Origin: Eubacterium sp. 1001713B170207_170306_E7
GTDB lineage: Bacteria > Bacillota > Clostridia > Eubacteriales > Eubacteriaceae
NCBI RefSeq assembly: GCF_015547515.1
Contig: NZ_JADMVE010000006.1
Span: forward strand, 142,609 to 206,608
Length of the DNA stretch: 64,000 nucleotides
Direction of reading: 5' to 3'
Shown: piece by piece, positions 49,571 through 60,342 of the stretch
Position numbering within the stretch: position 1 is the stretch's first letter
Layout: the number at the start of each line of letters is the position of its first letter
Notes under the pieces: model-generated
What the model saw: only the letters and a program-made list of their open reading frames with translations
The model's database searches: none
What the model was told of the DNA's origin: nothing
Made by a program: the position numbers and the translations under genes

Positions 49571-50404
49571 ATGGGTATTAAAAAATACAAACCGACGTCC
49601 CCTGGACGCAGAAATATGAGCGTCAATACATTTGACGAAGTAACCAAAAAAGAACCAGAAAAATCCTTGTTGACGCCTTTGAAATCCAAAGCTGGTCGTA
49701 ACAATTACGGTCGTATCACCGTAAGACACCAGGGTGGCGGCGCCAAGAGAAAATACAGAATCATTGACTTCAAGCGAAACAAAGACGGTGTACCGGGCAA
49801 GGTTGCCGGTATCGAATACGATCCGAACCGCAGCTCCAACATCGCGTTAATCCACTATGCAGATGGGGAAAAACGTTACATCATCGCGCCTTTAAAATTA
49901 AAGGTTGGCGACACCATTGTTTCCGGTCCTGAAGCGGAAATCACCATTGGCAACTGTCTGCCGCTGAAAAATATCCCTGTTGGTACCCTGGTGCACAACA
50001 TCGAATTAAAAGCGGGCAAGGGCGGCCAGATGGTCCGTTCTGCCGGCGCTTCTGCCCAGCTGATGGCAAAGGAAGGCAACTACGCGACCCTGCGTCTGCC
50101 ATCTGGTGAAATGCGCCAGGTTCGTCTGGAATGCCGCGCCACAGTCGGTACGGTTGGTAACTTAGACCACCAGAATGTCCGTATTGGTAAAGCGGGCCGT
50201 AAACGCCACATGGGTATCCGCCCGACCGTCCGCGGTTCGGTTATGAACCCGAATGACCATCCACACGGTGGTGGTGAAGGCCGCGCTCCGGTTGGCCGCT
50301 CTGGCCCAGTTACGCCTTGGGGTAAACCGGCACTTGGTTATAAGACACGTAAGAAGAATAAACCTTCCGATAAATATATCGTACGTCGTCGTAACGTGAA
50401 ATAA
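49571..50404 (+). CDS. rplB: 50S ribosomal protein L2
   Basis: This 277-aa protein supports the peptidyl-transferase centre and bridge B7b. The C-terminal [35 protein letters not shown] motif carries the conserved histidine. ATG 49571 is preferred ([14 protein letters not shown]), as the three-codon extension upstream lies inside the RBS region. Confidence 0.98.
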   Translation: MGIKKYKPTSPGRRNMSVNTFDEVTKKEPEKSLLTPLKSKAGRNNYGRITVRHQGGGAKRKYRIIDFKRNKDGVPGKVAGIEYDPNRSSNIALIHYADGEKRYIIAPLKLKVGDTIVSGPEAEITIGNCLPLKNIPVGTLVHNIELKAGKGGQMVRSAGASAQLMAKEGNYATLRLPSGEMRQVRLECRATVGTVGNLDHQNVRIGKAGRKRHMGIRPTVRGSVMNPNDHPHGGGEGRAPVGRSGPVTPWGKPALGYKTRKKNKPSDKYIVRRRNVK

Positions 50405-50421
50405 GCATAGGAGGTTAAAAT

Positions 50422-50700
50422 ATGAGTCGATCTGTAAAAAAAGGACCTTACGTCAGCGAAAAGCTGCTTAAAAGAATCGAAGAAATGAACGAAAAAGGCG
50501 AAAAGAACGTGCTGAAGACCTGGTCAAGAAGCTCCACTTTATTCCCACAGATGGTTGGACACACCATCGCTGTTCATGACGGTAGAAAGCATGTGCCTGT
50601 ATATGTCACTGAAGACATGGTTGGTCACAAACTCGGCGAGTTTGCGCCCACAAGAACCTACAGGGGCCATGCCGGCGAAAAGAAAACAAAAATGAAATAG
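50422..50700 (+). CDS. rpsS: 30S ribosomal protein S19
   Basis: This 92-aa 30S head protein near the A site begins [22 protein letters not shown] and contains [48 protein letters not shown]. The full-length family match and operon position are unambiguous. Confidence 0.98.
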   Translation: MSRSVKKGPYVSEKLLKRIEEMNEKGEKNVLKTWSRSSTLFPQMVGHTIAVHDGRKHVPVYVTEDMVGHKLGEFAPTRTYRGHAGEKKTKMK

Positions 50701-50718
50701 CCAAAAGGAGGGTGCAAA

Positions 50719-51063
50719 GTGGAAGCAAGAGCTACAGCTAAATATGTACGTGTTTCATCCAGAAAGGCTAAATTAGTGGCTGATTTGATCAGAGGTAAAA
50801 GCCTCGGAGAAGCCTTAAGTATTTTGGCTTTAACACCGAACAAAGCCGCAAAAATCACTGAAAAAGTCGTAAAATCTGCCTTAGCAAACGCGGAAAATAA
50901 CCATAACATGGATCCTGAAAAACTGTATATCGATCAGATCTACGCGGATCAGGGACCAACCTTAAAGAGATACAAAGCTGGCCCGCAGGGACGTGCTTTT
51001 CCAATTAAGAAGAGAACTTCCCACATCACAGCTGTTTTAAAAGAATACGAAGTACAGGAATAG
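50719..51063 (+). CDS. rplV: 50S ribosomal protein L22
   Basis: This 114-aa tunnel-wall protein has a beta-hairpin (DQGPTLKRYKAGPQGRAFPIKKRTSHITAVL) that reaches the constriction where macrolides bind. The start is GTG 50719 behind AAAGGAGGGTGCAAA. The N-terminus VEARATAKYVRVSSRKAKLVADLIRGK is canonical. Confidence 0.97.
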   Translation: MEARATAKYVRVSSRKAKLVADLIRGKSLGEALSILALTPNKAAKITEKVVKSALANAENNHNMDPEKLYIDQIYADQGPTLKRYKAGPQGRAFPIKKRTSHITAVLKEYEVQE

Positions 51064-51075
51064 GAGGAATCAGGT

Positions 51076-51798
51076 TTGGGTCAAAAAGTTAATGCACACG
51101 GCTTACGTGTGGGCGTGATTAAAGACTGGAATGCAAAATGGTATGCAAATGACAGAGATTTTGCAGATTGCTTAATTGAAGATCACGATATTCGTAAATA
51201 CATCAAGGCCAGCCAATTCCAGGCGGGCATTTCCAAAATCGTTATCGAACGTTTCGGTAACAAGATTAAAATCCACATTCATACCGCAAAACCCGGCATG
51301 ATCATCGGCAAGGGCGGTGCAGGTATTGAAGCGCTGAGATTAGAACTTGAAAAAATGACTGGCAAAACAGTCTTTATCAATATTGTAGAAGTTAAGAACA
51401 TTGATATGGATGCTCAGCTGATCGCTGAAAACATTGCAGGCCAGTTAGAAAGAAGAATTTCTTTCCGTCGTGCAATGAAGCAGTGCATGCAGCGCACCAT
51501 GCGCGCAGGCGCTAAGGGCATCAAAACCATGGTTGCCGGCCGCCTGAACGGTGCTGAAATGGCCCGTACAGAAGGCTACGCCCAGGGGAATGTACCGATG
51601 CAGACCTTACGTGCGAACATCGATTACGGTTTCGCCGAAGCCGACACCACTTATGGTAAAATCGGGATCAAGGTCTGGGTCAACAAAGGTGAAATCTTAA
51701 CAGGACGTGAAAACATCTTAGCCGTCAGCGAGGAAGAAGATTCCAGAGGCAAAAGAAACAATAACCGTCGTAAAGCTCCCAGAAAAGAAGCAAACTAA
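51076..51798 (+). CDS. rpsC: 30S ribosomal protein S3
   Basis: This 240-aa mRNA-entry-channel protein has helicase activity in the ribosome. The KH domain contains [15 protein letters not shown], and the C-terminal domain contains [19 protein letters not shown]. The tail is basic. The start is TTG 51076 after AGGAGGAATCAGG. Confidence 0.97.
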   Translation: MGQKVNAHGLRVGVIKDWNAKWYANDRDFADCLIEDHDIRKYIKASQFQAGISKIVIERFGNKIKIHIHTAKPGMIIGKGGAGIEALRLELEKMTGKTVFINIVEVKNIDMDAQLIAENIAGQLERRISFRRAMKQCMQRTMRAGAKGIKTMVAGRLNGAEMARTEGYAQGNVPMQTLRANIDYGFAEADTTYGKIGIKVWVNKGEILTGRENILAVSEEEDSRGKRNNNRRKAPRKEAN

Positions 51799-51816
51799 GA
51801 GAGGAGGACATACAAT

Positions 51817-52245
51817 ATGTTAATGCCGAAACGTGTTAAACGTAGAAGAGTACATAGAGGTCGTATGAAAGGCCAGGCTACCCGCGGTAACAAGATCACC
51901 TATGGTGATTACGCGATTCAGGCCTTAGAACCAGCATGGATCACAGCCAATCAGATTGAAGCTGCCCGTGTTGCCATGACCAGATATATTAAAAGAGGTG
52001 GTAAGGTTTGGATCAAGATTTTCCCGGACAAGCCGGTTACTGCCAAACCAGCCGAAACGCGTATGGGTTCCGGTAAAGGGGCTCCAGAATACTGGGTGGC
52101 CGTTGTTAAACCAGGCCGCGTATTATTCGAAATCTCAGGTATTCCTGAAGATGTCGCGCGAGAAGCGATGCGTCTTGCTCAGCACAAGCTGCCGATCAAA
52201 ACCAAGTTTATCACTCGTGCAGCACAGGAAGAAGTGGGTGAATAA
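51817..52245 (+). CDS. rplP: 50S ribosomal protein L16
   Basis: This 142-aa protein near the A-tRNA site begins [20 protein letters not shown] and contains [29 protein letters not shown], a stretch contacting the peptidyl-transferase centre and L27. It runs into rpmC with two intervening bases. Confidence 0.97.
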   Translation: MLMPKRVKRRRVHRGRMKGQATRGNKITYGDYAIQALEPAWITANQIEAARVAMTRYIKRGGKVWIKIFPDKPVTAKPAETRMGSGKGAPEYWVAVVKPGRVLFEISGIPEDVAREAMRLAQHKLPIKTKFITRAAQEEVGE

Positions 52246-52247
52246 AT

Positions 52248-52451
52248 ATGAAAGCAAATGAATTAAGAGAATTAACAAACGTAGAATTAGAAGGCAAGCT
52301 TGGAGATTTAAAGGAAGAATTATTCAACCTGCGTTTCCAGCACGCTACCGGACAATTGGAAAACCCGATGCGGATTAAAGAAGTAAAGAAAACATACGCA
52401 CGTATCAAGACGATTATGCAGGAACGCTCCGCAAAATCGGCTGAAGCGTAA
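52248..52451 (+). CDS. rpmC: 50S ribosomal protein L29
   Basis: This 67-aa two-helix tunnel-exit protein ([55 protein letters not shown]) is of normal length. Its start is two bases after the rplP stop, so it is translationally coupled. Confidence 0.97.
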   Translation: MKANELRELTNVELEGKLGDLKEELFNLRFQHATGQLENPMRIKEVKKTYARIKTIMQERSAKSAEA

Positions 52452-52469
52452 AAACTGGAGGTTTAGCTG

Positions 52470-52724
52470 ATGGAACGTAATGATAGAAAAACCCGAGTTG
52501 GTCGCGTAGTCAGTGACAAAATGGACAAAACCATTGTTGTTGCAGTAGAAACTTTTGTAAAACATCCTCTTTACAAGAAAAGAGTTAAGAATACAGTTAA
52601 GTTTAAGGCGCATGATGAAAATAACGAATGTGGCATTGGCGATACCGTTAAAATCATGGAAACAAGACCACTTAGTAAAGATAAACGCTGGAGATTAGTT
52701 GAAATAGTAGAAAAGGCATTATAA
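52470..52724 (+). CDS. rpsQ: 30S ribosomal protein S17
   Basis: This 84-aa OB-fold protein is a primary 16S rRNA binder. [22 protein letters not shown] and [27 protein letters not shown] are typical. The RBS is CTGGAGG. Confidence 0.97.
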   Translation: MERNDRKTRVGRVVSDKMDKTIVVAVETFVKHPLYKKRVKNTVKFKAHDENNECGIGDTVKIMETRPLSKDKRWRLVEIVEKAL

Positions 52725-52753
52725 GATATAGTGCCCGGAAGGAGGTATTTCGG

Positions 52754-53122
52754 ATGATTCAACAAGAAAGTAGATTGAAAGTTGCTGATAATACCGGTGC
52801 AAAGGAATTGTTATGCATCCGAGTTCTCGGTGGTTCAGGAAGACGTTATGCCAACATTGGCGACGTGATTGTCTGCTCTGTAAAAAGCGCAGCTCCTGGC
52901 GGAGACGTTAAAAAAGGTGACGTTGTAAAAGCGGTTGTTGTTCGCTCAAAGCGCGGTGTACGCCGTGATGACGGAAGCTATATCAAATTTGACCAGAACG
53001 CAGCTGTTTTGATAAAAGATGATAAAAATCCAAGAGGCACCCGTATCTTCGGACCTGTTGCGAGAGAGTTAAGAGACAAGAAGTATATGAAAATTGTATC
53101 TTTGGCTCCTGAAGTACTTTAA
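52754..53122 (+). CDS. rplN: 50S ribosomal protein L14
   Basis: This 122-aa subunit-interface protein (bridge B8) contains [37 protein letters not shown] and [28 protein letters not shown]. It is also the docking partner of the silencing factor RsfS. Full length. Confidence 0.98.
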   Translation: MIQQESRLKVADNTGAKELLCIRVLGGSGRRYANIGDVIVCSVKSAAPGGDVKKGDVVKAVVVRSKRGVRRDDGSYIKFDQNAAVLIKDDKNPRGTRIFGPVARELRDKKYMKIVSLAPEVL

Positions 53123-53137
53123 TTAGGAGGTGACCAT

Positions 53138-53464
53138 ATGGCTAACAAGATGCATGTAAAAAAAGATGATATTGTCCAGGTAATTTCTGGTAAAGATAAA
53201 GGCAAAACCGGTAAGGTTTTAGCCGCTTTCCCTGACGAAGGAAAAGTTCGTGTCGAAGGTGTCAACATTCTGACCAAGCATAAAAAACCATCCCAGGCAA
53301 TGCAGCAGGGTGGCATTATCCGTGAAGAAGGCAAAATCGACGCTTCTAACGTATTGTTAAACTGTGACAAATGCGGCCGCGGCGTGCGCACCGGCGTTCA
53401 GATCACAGAAGATGGTAAAAAAGTAAGAGTCTGCAAGAAATGCGGACAGGTTCTCGATAACTAA
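53138..53464 (+). CDS. rplX: 50S ribosomal protein L24
   Basis: This 108-aa assembly initiator has a KOW motif ([34 protein letters not shown]). Its C-terminal [28 protein letters not shown] carries two CxxC pairs, suggesting a zinc ribbon, as in several Bacillota L24 proteins. Confidence 0.97.
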   Translation: MANKMHVKKDDIVQVISGKDKGKTGKVLAAFPDEGKVRVEGVNILTKHKKPSQAMQQGGIIREEGKIDASNVLLNCDKCGRGVRTGVQITEDGKKVRVCKKCGQVLDN

Positions 53465-53484
53465 TCTGGGGAAGGAGGCACATT

Positions 53485-54024
53485 ATGGCAAGAATGCAAG
53501 ATAAGTATCTCAACGAAGTCGTACCGGCTTTAAAAGAGAAATTTCAGTATAAAAATGTAATGGAAGTTCCTAAACTGGAAAAGGTTGTAATCAACATGGG
53601 TTTAGGGGACTGCAAAGATAATTCAAAGGCTCTGGAAGCTGCGGTTATTGACTTAGGCATCATCGCCGGTCAGCGGCCGGTCGTTACCAAGGCTAAAAAA
53701 TCAGTTGCAAACTTTAAGGTAAGAGAAGGACAGAATGTCGGTGCTAAAGTGACCTTAAGAAGCGACAGAATGTATGAATTCTGCGACAAGCTGTTTAACA
53801 TCGCTCTCCCACGCGTAAGAGACTTCAGAGGTTTATCCAACAAGTCTTTTGACGGCAGAGGCAACTACGCATTCGGTATCAAGGAACAGTTAATCTTCCC
53901 TGAAATTGACTACGATAAGGTAGAACAGATCAGAGGGATGGACATTATGTTCGTAACCACGGCTAAAACCGACGAGGAAGCGCACGAACTGCTCAGCTTA
54001 CTCGGCTTACCGTATGCTAAATAA
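53485..54024 (+). CDS. rplE: 50S ribosomal protein L5
   Basis: This 179-aa 5S rRNA-binding protein contains [46 protein letters not shown] and [21 protein letters not shown]. It contacts P-site tRNA through its loop. Full-length family match. Confidence 0.98.
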   Translation: MARMQDKYLNEVVPALKEKFQYKNVMEVPKLEKVVINMGLGDCKDNSKALEAAVIDLGIIAGQRPVVTKAKKSVANFKVREGQNVGAKVTLRSDRMYEFCDKLFNIALPRVRDFRGLSNKSFDGRGNYAFGIKEQLIFPEIDYDKVEQIRGMDIMFVTTAKTDEEAHELLSLLGLPYAK

Positions 54025-54038
54025 GGAGGCTCGTTACA

Positions 54039-54224
54039 ATGGCTAAAAAAGCAATGAAAGAAAAACAGCAGAAAAAACAAAAATATTCGTCACGTGAATA
54101 CAACCGTTGTCGGATTTGCGGGAGACCACATGCTTACTTAAGAAAGTTTGGTATCTGCAGAATTTGTTTTAGAGAATTGGCTTATAAGGGAGAAATTCCT
54201 GGTGTTCGTAAAGCCAGCTGGTAA
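54039..54224 (+). CDS. rpsZ: 30S ribosomal protein S14, zinc type
   Basis: This 61-aa S14 is the short zinc-binding form, with [38 protein letters not shown] carrying two CxxC pairs. A zinc-free paralogue (rpsN) may exist elsewhere for zinc starvation, but none lies in this window. Confidence 0.98.
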   Translation: MAKKAMKEKQQKKQKYSSREYNRCRICGRPHAYLRKFGICRICFRELAYKGEIPGVRKASW

Positions 54225-54259
54225 GTACGGCTTACACAAACGAAAAGGAGGCACTAAGC

Positions 54260-54658
54260 ATGACAATGACTGATCCAATTGCAGATATGCTGACAAGAAT
54301 CAGAAATGCAAACAATGCAGGTCACAAAACTGTAGAAATGCCGGCTTCCAAAGAAAAGAAAGCGATCGCTGAAATTCTTTTGGAAGAAGGTTATATCAAT
54401 AAAGTAGATTTCATTGATGATGACAAACAGGGCATTATCAAAATCACACTTAAATACGGCGAAAACAAGAGCAAGGTTATTGCGGGTTTAAAGAGAATCT
54501 CTAAACCGGGCCTGCGTGTTTATGCTGGGAACAATGAAATCCCAAAAGTATTAAACGGACTGGGTGTAGCGATTATCTCTACATCTAAGGGCGTTTTAAC
54601 CGATAAAGAAGCTAGAAGAGCCGGCGTAGGCGGCGAAGTAATCTGTTACGTCTGGTAA
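54260..54658 (+). CDS. rpsH: 30S ribosomal protein S8
   Basis: This 132-aa central-domain 16S binder includes [29 protein letters not shown] and the C-terminal [26 protein letters not shown]. In proteobacteria S8 regulates the spc operon by binding its mRNA; no equivalent site is apparent here. Confidence 0.98.
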   Translation: MTMTDPIADMLTRIRNANNAGHKTVEMPASKEKKAIAEILLEEGYINKVDFIDDDKQGIIKITLKYGENKSKVIAGLKRISKPGLRVYAGNNEIPKVLNGLGVAIISTSKGVLTDKEARRAGVGGEVICYVW

Positions 54659-54682
54659 CAAATTAACAGGAGGTATACGAAA

Positions 54683-55216
54683 ATGTCAAGAATCGGTAAA
54701 GCTCCAGTTGCCATTCCCGCTGGTGTCGAAATCAAATTAGATGGACATACCTTAACTGTAAAAGGGCCTAAAGGTCAACTGGTTAGAGAGTTCCATCCGG
54801 ATATGATTATCGAAATTGAAGAGAACGAAGTGATCGTTAAAAGACCAACTGAAAGTAAAGAACACAAGTCCTTACACGGTTTAACCCGTGCGTTGATCGC
54901 CAACATGGTAACCGGCGTCAGCAATGGATTTGAAAAAGTCCTTGAAATCAGTGGTGTTGGTTACAGAGCTGAAAAGAAAGGCAACAAACTGGTGATGAAC
55001 CTCGGTTATTCTCATCCTGTCGAAATGGAAGATCCCGAAGGCGTCGAAACCGTTTGTGATGGACAGACGAAAGTAATTGTCAAAGGCATCAGCAAGGAAG
55101 CCGTTGGCGCACACGCTGCCAATATCCGTGCGAAGAGATTGCCTGAACCTTACAAGGGACATGGTGTTAAGTACGCGGACGAACATATCCGTCGTAAAGT
55201 TGGTAAAACTGGTTAA
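54683..55216 (+). CDS. rplF: 50S ribosomal protein L6
   Basis: This 177-aa two-domain protein near the sarcin-ricin loop begins [32 protein letters not shown] and ends with [27 protein letters not shown]. Full length, with AGGAGGTATACG ahead of ATG. Confidence 0.98.
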   Translation: MSRIGKAPVAIPAGVEIKLDGHTLTVKGPKGQLVREFHPDMIIEIEENEVIVKRPTESKEHKSLHGLTRALIANMVTGVSNGFEKVLEISGVGYRAEKKGNKLVMNLGYSHPVEMEDPEGVETVCDGQTKVIVKGISKEAVGAHAANIRAKRLPEPYKGHGVKYADEHIRRKVGKTG

Positions 55217-55262
55217 TCATTAACGGCTATGCCCAACAGGTAAGAAAAAGGAGTGAATCTGA

Positions 55263-55631
55263 ATGATTAAAAAAATCAATAAAAACGAATTACGTTTGAG
55301 AAAACATTTAAGAGTCCGTAAAAAAATCTCCGGAACAAATGAAAGACCTCGCCTGAACGTATTCAGAAGCAATAAAAATATGTACGCACAGATCATTGAT
55401 GATGCCAAAGGTGTCACCTTGGTTTCTGCTTCCACCCTTGACAAAGATCTGAGAGACCAGATCGAAAAAGGTGGCGGAAAAGCCGCTGCAAAGATGGTCG
55501 GCGAAGCCATTGCCAAAAAAGCACTGGCAGCGGGCATTGAAGATGTCGTATTTGACCGTGGCGGTTATATCTACACTGGAAGAGTAAAAGAATTAGCAGA
55601 CGGCGCGCGTGAAGCCGGATTAAAATTCTAA
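55263..55631 (+). CDS. rplR: 50S ribosomal protein L18
   Basis: This 122-aa 5S rRNA-binding protein has a basic N-terminus ([40 protein letters not shown]) and the terminal [29 protein letters not shown]. Works with L5 in the central protuberance. Confidence 0.98.
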   Translation: MIKKINKNELRLRKHLRVRKKISGTNERPRLNVFRSNKNMYAQIIDDAKGVTLVSASTLDKDLRDQIEKGGGKAAAKMVGEAIAKKALAAGIEDVVFDRGGYIYTGRVKELADGAREAGLKF

Positions 55632-55648
55632 GTAAAGGAGGTCGCTTG

Positions 55649-56155
55649 ATGCAGAGTAATAAAATTGATCCGAACACATTGGATTTACAGGAAAGAGTTG
55701 TTACCATCAACCGTGTAACCAAGGTTGTAAAAGGTGGTCGTAACTTTAGATTCAGTTGTTTAGTGATTGTTGGAGACGGAAACGGCTATGTGGGTGTCGG
55801 CAAAGGGAAAGCAATGGAAATTCCTGACGCGATCCGCAAGGGCATCGAATCCGCCAAAAAATCATTAATCAAAGTACCACTTGTTGGAACAACCATTCCG
55901 CATTTAGTACAGGGCGAAGACGGCGCCGGCAAAGTGCTCTTAAAACCTGCCGGACCTGGTACCGGTGTTATCGCCGGCGGCGCTGTTCGTGCTGTATGCG
56001 AATTGGCCGGAATTAAAGATATCAGAACGAAATCTTTAGGAACTAATAATGCCCGCAATATGGTCAACGCTACAATGGAAGGGTTAGCACGTTTAACCAC
56101 TCTCGAAGAAGTAGCAGCCAAACGCGGCAAAACACCTGAAGAAATTTTAGGTTAG
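55649..56155 (+). CDS. rpsE: 30S ribosomal protein S5
   Basis: This 168-aa decoding-fidelity protein has the dsRBD-like N-terminal part ([41 protein letters not shown]) and [27 protein letters not shown] 55649 is used; the preceding TTG is in frame but too close to AAAGGAGG. Confidence 0.98.
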   Translation: MQSNKIDPNTLDLQERVVTINRVTKVVKGGRNFRFSCLVIVGDGNGYVGVGKGKAMEIPDAIRKGIESAKKSLIKVPLVGTTIPHLVQGEDGAGKVLLKPAGPGTGVIAGGAVRAVCELAGIKDIRTKSLGTNNARNMVNATMEGLARLTTLEEVAAKRGKTPEEILG

Positions 56156-56167
56156 GAGGCGTTCATC

Positions 56168-56350
56168 GTGGCGAAACAATTAAAAATCACACTTAAGAAA
56201 AGCATCATCGGTCGCAATCAGAGACAGCGTAAGACGATTGAAGCCCTGGGTCTTAAGAAAATCGGACAGACCGTTGTTCATGATGACACCCCTCAGATTC
56301 GCGGCATGATCCACAAGACGGATTTCATGCTCGACGTTGAAGAAGTATAG
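56168..56350 (+). CDS. rpmD: 50S ribosomal protein L30
   Basis: This 60-aa small protein, [56 protein letters not shown], is of normal length. The start is GTG 56168 behind TAGGAGGCGTTCATC. Confidence 0.97.
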   Translation: MAKQLKITLKKSIIGRNQRQRKTIEALGLKKIGQTVVHDDTPQIRGMIHKTDFMLDVEEV

Positions 56351-56360
56351 GAGGTGTACG

Positions 56361-56804
56361 ATGAGATTACATACCTTAAGACCTGCAGAAGGCTCTAAGA
56401 AAGATACCAAGCGTAAAGGCCGCGGTACCGCAACCGGACAGGGTAAAACTGCCGGCAGAGGACAGGACGGCCAAAAATCACGTTCAGGCGGCGGCGTACG
56501 TCCGGGCTTTGAAGGTGGTCAGATGCCATTGGCAAGAAGACTGCCAAAACGTGGTTTCTCAAACTACCGTTTCAAAAAAGAATATGCCATCGTCAATGTT
56601 GGTGAATTAAACGCTTTTGAAGAAAATACGGTAGTAACACCCGAGTTATTATTAGAATATGGTTTCATTCGCAAATTAAAAGCTGGTGTAAAAATTTTGG
56701 GCGAAGGGGATTTAGAAAAAACTTTAACCGTTAAAGTCAATAAAGTCAGCAAATCTGCTGAAGAAAAAATCCTTGCCCGAGGAGGAAAGGTAGAGGTGAT
56801 TTAG
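56361..56804 (+). CDS. rplO: 50S ribosomal protein L15
   Basis: This 147-aa protein has a glycine/arginine-rich extended N-terminal part ([49 protein letters not shown]) that threads into 23S rRNA. ATG 56361 follows AGGAGGTGTACG. Its stop abuts the secY start. Confidence 0.98.
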   Translation: MRLHTLRPAEGSKKDTKRKGRGTATGQGKTAGRGQDGQKSRSGGGVRPGFEGGQMPLARRLPKRGFSNYRFKKEYAIVNVGELNAFEENTVVTPELLLEYGFIRKLKAGVKILGEGDLEKTLTVKVNKVSKSAEEKILARGGKVEVI

Positions 56805-58064
56805 ATGATTTCTACTTTGAAGGATGCATGGAGAATACCGGATTTACGACGCAAGATGATCTATACGATCGCCTTGCTGTTCGTCTATCGTCTGGGTTCT
56901 TTTATTCCCGTCCCTTACATTGACACCGCGCAGCTTGCGAACCTTGTTAATGATGGCGGAATTTTTGGATTGTTTAACATCATTTCGGGGGGGAACTTTG
57001 GTAATTTTACGATTTTTGCCATGAGCATCACCCCTTATATCAATGCATCCATCATCATGAATCTTCTAGCATTTGCCATACCAGCATTAGAAAGATTACA
57101 AAAAGAAGGCGAAGAAGGACGTAAAAAAATTGCCCAGTACACCCGTTACCTGACCATTGTGCTGGCAATTATTCAAGCCTTGGGGATGAGTTTATCCTAT
57201 GGTGGACTTTTAACCGAAAAGACAGCCTTTACCATTTTCGTTGTTGTGCTCTGTATTACATCAGGAACGACCTTCCTGATGTTCTTAGGCGAACAGATCA
57301 CAGAAAACGGCATCGGCAACGGGATTTCACTGATCATCTTTATCAGTATCATCTCCAGAATTCCAAGTGCGATCGTACAGATTTATGAATATGTACAGGT
57401 CGGAACCATGTCCATCGTTGCGGTTATTTTACTTGTGATCGGGATCATCATCGCAACGGTTGCCGTTGTGGCCGTTACCGAAGGACAGCGTAAAATACCC
57501 GTACAGTATGCAAAAAGAGTGGTCGGACGTAAAATGTACGGCGGACAGAGCACCCATATTCCGCTCCGCGTGAATATGGCAGGCGTTATCCCCATCATTT
57601 TCGCCAGTTCCTTAACCCTCTTCCCGGCAACTTTAGCACAGTTTTTCCCGAACTCCGGCTTCTCAGCCTGGATTTCGAAATACTTTGCCTGGGGCGCACC
57701 GGTAACAACCATTATTTATATCGTTTTAATTGTAGCATTCACCTATTTCTATACTGCTGTTACCTTCAATCCATTCGATATTGCAGATAACATCAAGAAA
57801 CAGGGTGGTTATGTGCCCGGTATACGGCCTGGTAAACCGACGGTTGAGTATTTATCCCGTATCATGAACCGCCTGACCCTGTTCGGTGGGATTTTCCTTG
57901 CGCTGATTGCGATCATTCCAATCATCATCGGAAATTTCATGGGCGGCGTCAGTCTGCAGTTCGGTGGTACCAGCCTGCTGATCATCGTCGGTGTTGCGCT
58001 GGAAACAGTTAAACAAATCGAGTCAGAAATGACCATGCGGAATTATCAAGGATTTTTAAAATAG
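56805..58064 (+). CDS. secY: preprotein translocase subunit SecY
   Basis: This 419-aa channel-forming subunit of the SecYEG translocon has ten membrane helices. Visible landmarks are FVYRLGSFIPVPYIDTAQL (first helix), the plug region GGNFGNFTIFAMSITPYINASIIM, EQITENGIGNGISLIIF, and the cytosolic loop KRVVGRKMYGGQSTHIPLRVNMAGVIPIIFASS. It follows rplO with no gap. Confidence 0.98.
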   Translation: MISTLKDAWRIPDLRRKMIYTIALLFVYRLGSFIPVPYIDTAQLANLVNDGGIFGLFNIISGGNFGNFTIFAMSITPYINASIIMNLLAFAIPALERLQKEGEEGRKKIAQYTRYLTIVLAIIQALGMSLSYGGLLTEKTAFTIFVVVLCITSGTTFLMFLGEQITENGIGNGISLIIFISIISRIPSAIVQIYEYVQVGTMSIVAVILLVIGIIIATVAVVAVTEGQRKIPVQYAKRVVGRKMYGGQSTHIPLRVNMAGVIPIIFASSLTLFPATLAQFFPNSGFSAWISKYFAWGAPVTTIIYIVLIVAFTYFYTAVTFNPFDIADNIKKQGGYVPGIRPGKPTVEYLSRIMNRLTLFGGIFLALIAIIPIIIGNFMGGVSLQFGGTSLLIIVGVALETVKQIESEMTMRNYQGFLK

Positions 58065-58083
58065 TAAAAACGGAGATAAGAAA

Positions 58084-58734
58084 ATGAGAGTTGTATTATT
58101 AGGACCTCCGGGTGCTGGAAAAGGTACACAGGCAAAGGGCATCGCGAATGCCTACGCCATTCCTCATATTTCCACTGGAGATCTTTTCAGAGAAAATTTA
58201 AAAAATAAAACACCGCTCGGAGTCAAGGCACAGTCCTATATGGACGCCGGGAAACTGGTGCCGGACGAACTTGTCATCGCATTGGTAGAAGACCGGATCG
58301 AAAGAGACGATTGTAAAAATGGTTACCTGCTCGACGGTTTCCCAAGAACCGTAGCACAGGCAGAAGCACTGAAAGCATTTAACGAAAAAATGGGTCATCC
58401 CCTGGACTTCGCTGTGAACATTTCCGTTCCCTCCGACATCCTGGTCGACCGGATTACCGAAAGACGCAGCTGTCCGGCCTGTGGCGCGACCTACCATGTC
58501 CGCTACAACGCTCCAAAGACAGAAGGGATTTGCGACAATGACGGCACAGCCTTAATCCAGAGAGATGACGATAAACCGGAAACGGTAAAAACCCGTATTG
58601 ACGTATACGAAGCAGAATCCGCTCCTTTAGTAGGCTATTACGACAAGCTGGGTAAACTGGTGACCATTGACGGTACCCAGTCTCCTGCAGAAGTTGCAGA
58701 AGCGATCAAAGTTGCGCTTGGTGGTGCCCGGTAA
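58084..58734 (+). CDS. adk: adenylate kinase
   Basis: This 216-aa enzyme interconverts ATP + AMP and 2 ADP. The P-loop [10 protein letters not shown], the AMP-binding [10 protein letters not shown] and the LID domain are visible. The LID has a zinc site built from CPACG and CDNDG (three Cys plus Asp), as in Gram-positive enzymes. Located between secY and map as in other Bacillota. Confidence 0.97.
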   Translation: MRVVLLGPPGAGKGTQAKGIANAYAIPHISTGDLFRENLKNKTPLGVKAQSYMDAGKLVPDELVIALVEDRIERDDCKNGYLLDGFPRTVAQAEALKAFNEKMGHPLDFAVNISVPSDILVDRITERRSCPACGATYHVRYNAPKTEGICDNDGTALIQRDDDKPETVKTRIDVYEAESAPLVGYYDKLGKLVTIDGTQSPAEVAEAIKVALGGAR

Positions 58735-58735
58735 T

Positions 58736-59485
58736 ATGATTACCATAAAATCACAAAATGAGATTGAAGCGATGCGGTGCGCCGGCAGAATTGTTGCCGA
58801 ATGCCACGAGCTCATTCAATCAAAAATAAAGCCGGGTATGACAACCCTGGATCTGGACCGGATTGCTGAAAAGTTTATCCGGGAACAGGGTGCGTACCCA
58901 ACCTTCCTGGGATACCAGGGCTTCCCAAATTCCATTTGTGCTTCCGTTAACGAGGAAGTGGTTCACGGCATTCCCGGGAACCGCCGCTTGAAGGAAGGAG
59001 ACATTATCGCCGTGGATCTCGGCGCCACGCTTGACGGCTATGTCGGCGACGCGGCCAGAACCCATGGGGTCGGTAAAATCTCCGAGGAGGCGCAAAAACT
59101 CATTGATGTAACCAGAGAGTCCTTCTTTAAAGGCATCGCGTATGCCCGGGAGGGTTACCGCCTGTCAGACATCTCCCATGCGATACAAGAAGTTGTGGAA
59201 GCAAACGGGTTCTCTGTGGTAAGGGACTATGTGGGACACGGCATCGGACGCGAAATGCACGAAGATCCGCCCATTCCAAACTACGGTAAACCCGGTCACG
59301 GGCCTAGATTACGCCAGGGAATGTGCCTTGCCATTGAGCCAATGGTCGATGTGGGTACTTACAACGTAAAACTTTTAGCAAACGACTGGACCGTTGTGAC
59401 TGCGGATGGTTCCTTATCCGCTCACTATGAAAATACAATTTACATTACAGGCAAAGAAGCGCCTGAGATACTCACGATGCTTTAA
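58736..59485 (+). CDS. map: methionine aminopeptidase, type I
   Basis: This 249-aa enzyme removes N-terminal Met from new proteins. Metal ligands of the pita-bread fold are visible: Asp in [17 protein letters not shown], His in [17 protein letters not shown] and Glu in [14 protein letters not shown] 58736 is used; its start comes right after the adk stop, and longer in-frame versions would overlap adk. Confidence 0.96.
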   Translation: MITIKSQNEIEAMRCAGRIVAECHELIQSKIKPGMTTLDLDRIAEKFIREQGAYPTFLGYQGFPNSICASVNEEVVHGIPGNRRLKEGDIIAVDLGATLDGYVGDAARTHGVGKISEEAQKLIDVTRESFFKGIAYAREGYRLSDISHAIQEVVEANGFSVVRDYVGHGIGREMHEDPPIPNYGKPGHGPRLRQGMCLAIEPMVDVGTYNVKLLANDWTVVTADGSLSAHYENTIYITGKEAPEILTML

Positions 59486-59490
59486 GGGTA

Positions 59491-59793
59491 ATGAAGATGG
59501 ATGATTTAAAAGTGGGACAGATTGTCCGGCCATTAGCCGGACGGGATAAAGGCCAGGTCATGGTTGTCTACGAGATTCTGGATCAGAACTACGTAACGAT
59601 CTGTGATGGAAAGCTTAGAAAAGTAAGTAACCCTAAAAAGAAAAAGGTCAGGCACCTGGCAAAGACAAACCAGATCGTCACAATATTGCATGAGAAATTG
59701 AAAAACGGTGATAAAGTAAACAATGCCGAAATCAGAAAATGTCTTGAACCATTTTTAGGCGAGATTGATGACGGTAAAAGTGAGGAGGTTTGA
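59491..59793 (+). CDS. KOW-domain RNA-binding protein (L14e-like)
   Basis: This 100-aa protein has an N-terminal KOW/SH3-like domain (DLKVGQIVRPLAGRDKGQVMVVYEILDQNYVTICDGKLRKVSNPKKKKVRHL). Proteins of this kind sit between map and infA in many Bacillota and resemble archaeal/eukaryotic L14e/L6e. They are probably ribosome-associated, but the precise role is not settled. It is tightly packed between map (5 bp) and infA (3 bp). Confidence 0.85.
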   Translation: MKMDDLKVGQIVRPLAGRDKGQVMVVYEILDQNYVTICDGKLRKVSNPKKKKVRHLAKTNQIVTILHEKLKNGDKVNNAEIRKCLEPFLGEIDDGKSEEV

Positions 59794-59796
59794 TCA

Positions 59797-60024
59797 ATGG
59801 GCAAAAAAGACGTGATTGAAGTCGAAGGTAAAGTGATTGAGGCTTTACCAAATACGATTTTTTTAGTAGAATTAGAGAATGGGCATCAGATAACGGCGCA
59901 TATTTCAGGAAAATTAAGAATGAACTACATTCGGATTTTACCTGGAGACAAAGTTATGTTAGAATTGTCCCCATATGATTTGACCCGTGGGCGTATCGTA
60001 TGGCGGGGAAAAGGCAGATCATAA
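59797..60024 (+). CDS. infA: translation initiation factor IF-1
   Basis: This 75-aa OB-fold factor binds the ribosomal A site during initiation. [60 protein letters not shown] is canonical. AAGTGAGGAGGTTTGATCA precedes ATG. Confidence 0.97.
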   Translation: MGKKDVIEVEGKVIEALPNTIFLVELENGHQITAHISGKLRMNYIRILPGDKVMLELSPYDLTRGRIVWRGKGRS

Positions 60025-60039
60025 AGGAGGAAACAAACA

Positions 60040-60153
60040 ATGAAAGTAAGACCATCAGTAAAACCGATTTGCGAAAAATGCAAAATCATTAAGAGAAACG
60101 GTCGTGTAATGGTAATTTGTGAAAATCCTAAACACAAACAGAAACAGGGTTAA
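60040..60153 (+). CDS. rpmJ: 50S ribosomal protein L36, zinc type
   Basis: This 37-aa protein, [19 protein letters not shown] at the start and [13 protein letters not shown] at the end, carries three Cys and one His that bind zinc. ATG 60040 follows AAAGGAGGAAACAAAC. It is too short for routine ORF cut-offs but is unmistakable. Confidence 0.97.
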   Translation: MKVRPSVKPICEKCKIIKRNGRVMVICENPKHKQKQG

Positions 60154-60342
60154 GCAAACCCTTTGGACTAAAACAAGCGTGCGGCCGCGGCAATTAATCC
60201 GCACGTATGATATAGAGGCACAGGCCTGATTGCATAACCCACAAGGGGCCTGTCGAACATGGGACTAGGAAAAATAAGCAAGGAATCCGGGGTTCCAGGT
60301 CATCATACACATGACCAATAAATTTTAGGAGGTACTAACCAT
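60154..60342 (+). promoter_or_regulatory. structured leader upstream of rpsM (alpha operon)
   Basis: This 189-bp gap in an otherwise tightly packed operon contains pairings CGTGCGG/CCGCACG (near 60178-60205) and ACAGGCC/GGCCTGT (near 60221-60255). It may be an S4- or other protein-binding regulatory RNA, as alpha-operon leaders are elsewhere, but no specific fold is recognised. No extra gene is seen. Confidence 0.5.
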
